DNA from: Verrucomicrobiota bacterium
Lineage (GTDB): Bacteria; Verrucomicrobiota; Verrucomicrobiia; Chthoniobacterales; Terrimicrobiaceae
Assembly (NCBI GenBank): GCA_026398285.1
Contig: JAPLTI010000112.1
Location: 1 to 15,005 of the forward strand
Length of the DNA stretch: 15,005 bases
Direction: 5' to 3'
Shown here: one piece after another, positions 14,372 to 15,005 of the stretch
Layout of the letters: every line of letters begins with the position of its first letter
How positions within the stretch are numbered: position 1 is the first letter of the stretch
The notes under the pieces: model-generated
What the model was told of the DNA's origin: nothing
The model's input: only the letters and a program-made list of their open reading frames with translations
Databases searched by the model: none
Position numbers and translations under genes: made by a program

Positions 14372-14480
14372 GGCGGCGTTTTTTACAACCAGTTAGCGCA
14401 TTTATACAACTTGAATTGTTTGCTGCCAAAGGTGCTCTTTTTATTTTTAGGACCAACTCACACACCCACCCTAACCCACT
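14372..14480. promoter_or_regulatory. Divergent promoter region between AraC-4 and the isomerase-like gene
   Basis: 109 bp with an AT-rich centre including CTCTTTTTATTTTTAGG (about 14434-14450), a plausible but unassignable promoter area. No Shine-Dalgarno precedes the ATG at 14481 (context CTAACCCACT). Confidence 0.4.
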
Positions 14481-15005
14481 ATGCCACTCTACGAATACCG
14501 CAAAAACGCCGAAAACCGTATCCCTCTTGGTTCGGACAAAGTTTCATCCATCGTTGTCGGGTCCACTGCAGCCTGCCGGGCCTTGCTTCAAAAACTTCAA
14601 TCACGGGTTGCGAATGGATTGCCCCCCATTCTGCTGATTGACGGATGGTATGGAGTGGACTGGAAGTCATTCCGCAAGGGAATTGAATCCGCCGCTACGG
14701 AGCTTGGATTGAAAGCAGTGTGTCAAAACACGAGCCACCTTTACAGAAAGGACTTGGCCGACTACCGCAAAAAATTTGTGGGCGATGACCCTTCTTTTGG
14801 ATGGGTGAACAGCGAAGGAACCCTAGCGGATGTGCTCGATGAGAAAGAATTGCGCGTTCTTGCTGAGAAGATTTCCTCCGCCCCTGTGCATGAGCTTCAG
14901 GTCGTCCTTGGCCCAGGAAGCGCGTGTCCTCTGCTGGCTGAAAAAGCCGGTCTCGTGGCCTACGCCGATTTCACCATGCAGCCCACGCTCTGGCAAATGT
15001 GGGGC
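14481..15005 (+). CDS. Protein with the N-terminal domain of large class I mannose-6-phosphate isomerases (3' end outside window)
   Basis: From the ATG at 14481 the frame stays open for 175 codons to the window edge. Visible features: PLGSDKVSSIVVGS (15-28), ILLIDGWYGVDWKSFRKGI (50-68), KKFVGDDPSFGWVN (97-110), a TLADVLDEKELRVL segment (114-127), VVLGPGSACPLLAEKAGLVAYADF (141-164) and QPTLWQMWG at the edge. The order IDGxxGVxW, then GDDPxFG, then GPGxA, then a Y-x-D strand matches my recollection of the roughly 300-residue N-terminal domain preceding the isomerase domain in large (about 590-residue) PMI proteins of Bacteroidota and relatives. The isomerase domain itself, with the metal ligands, would lie outside the window, so activity is unproven. 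Divergent AraC-4 is the likely regulator. Confidence 0.55.
   Translation, partial: MPLYEYRKNAENRIPLGSDKVSSIVVGSTAACRALLQKLQSRVANGLPPILLIDGWYGVDWKSFRKGIESAATELGLKAVCQNTSHLYRKDLADYRKKFVGDDPSFGWVNSEGTLADVLDEKELRVLAEKISSAPVHELQVVLGPGSACPLLAEKAGLVAYADFTMQPTLWQMWG

Overview
The window (15,005 bp, GC-rich overall, no rRNA, tRNA or CRISPR seen) looks like a chromosomal stretch from a Verrucomicrobiota-type bacterium. This is an inference from several signs: repeated AraC-family regulators beside oxidoreductases, a phytanoyl-CoA-type dioxygenase next to a beta-propeller protein, genes that mostly lack a clear Shine-Dalgarno sequence, and an intergenic repeat built from TCCAACAT-type words of a kind I associate with Verrucomicrobiota and Planctomycetota. 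No marker gene fixes the taxonomy.

Layout. 1-966: the 3' part of a PfkB-family sugar kinase. 967-1561: a more AT-rich patch with a perfect 16-bp palindrome, a broken RelE/ParE-like toxin remnant and its intact small antitoxin-like partner. 1640-4481: a two-gene minus-strand operon for a GlcD/GlcF-type 2-hydroxyacid oxidase, with an inverted-repeat element filling the junction. 4531-5286: a divergent DeoR-family regulator. 5340-7168: a minus-strand pair, PhyH-type dioxygenase then six-bladed beta-propeller protein, separated by a perfect hairpin. 7248-8084: a divergent AraC regulator. 8283-9107: a second AraC regulator (minus). 9243-11323: a translationally coupled pair, a zinc-site-less MDR dehydrogenase and a Gfo/Idh/MocA oxidoreductase. 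11342-12403: a membrane fatty-acid-desaturase-like protein (minus). 12508-13362: a third, divergent AraC regulator. 13586-14371: a fourth AraC regulator (minus). 14481-15005: the start of a gene resembling the N-terminal domain of large class I mannose-6-phosphate isomerases.

The main organising principle is modular. From 1.6 kb to the right end there are five consecutive divergent regulator/enzyme pairs: DeoR with glcDF, AraC-1 with PhyH-propeller, AraC-2 with MDR-Gfo, AraC-3 with desaturase, and AraC-4 with the isomerase-like gene. Each pair shares a short bidirectional promoter region of about 50-135 bp, and neighbouring modules meet tail to tail. This suggests a catabolic island of separately inducible enzyme modules. 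The substrates cannot be read from the sequence. Co-occurrence of a sugar kinase, a phosphosugar-type DeoR regulator, sugar-type dehydrogenases and an isomerase-like gene makes carbohydrate or sugar-acid use the most economical guess.

Points most worth a second look are the repeat element at the glcD-glcF junction (it appears to supply the glcD stop codon and the glcF start region), the damaged toxin next to an intact antitoxin, the PhyH-propeller hairpin, the split MDR/Gfo pair, and the five-module divergent architecture.
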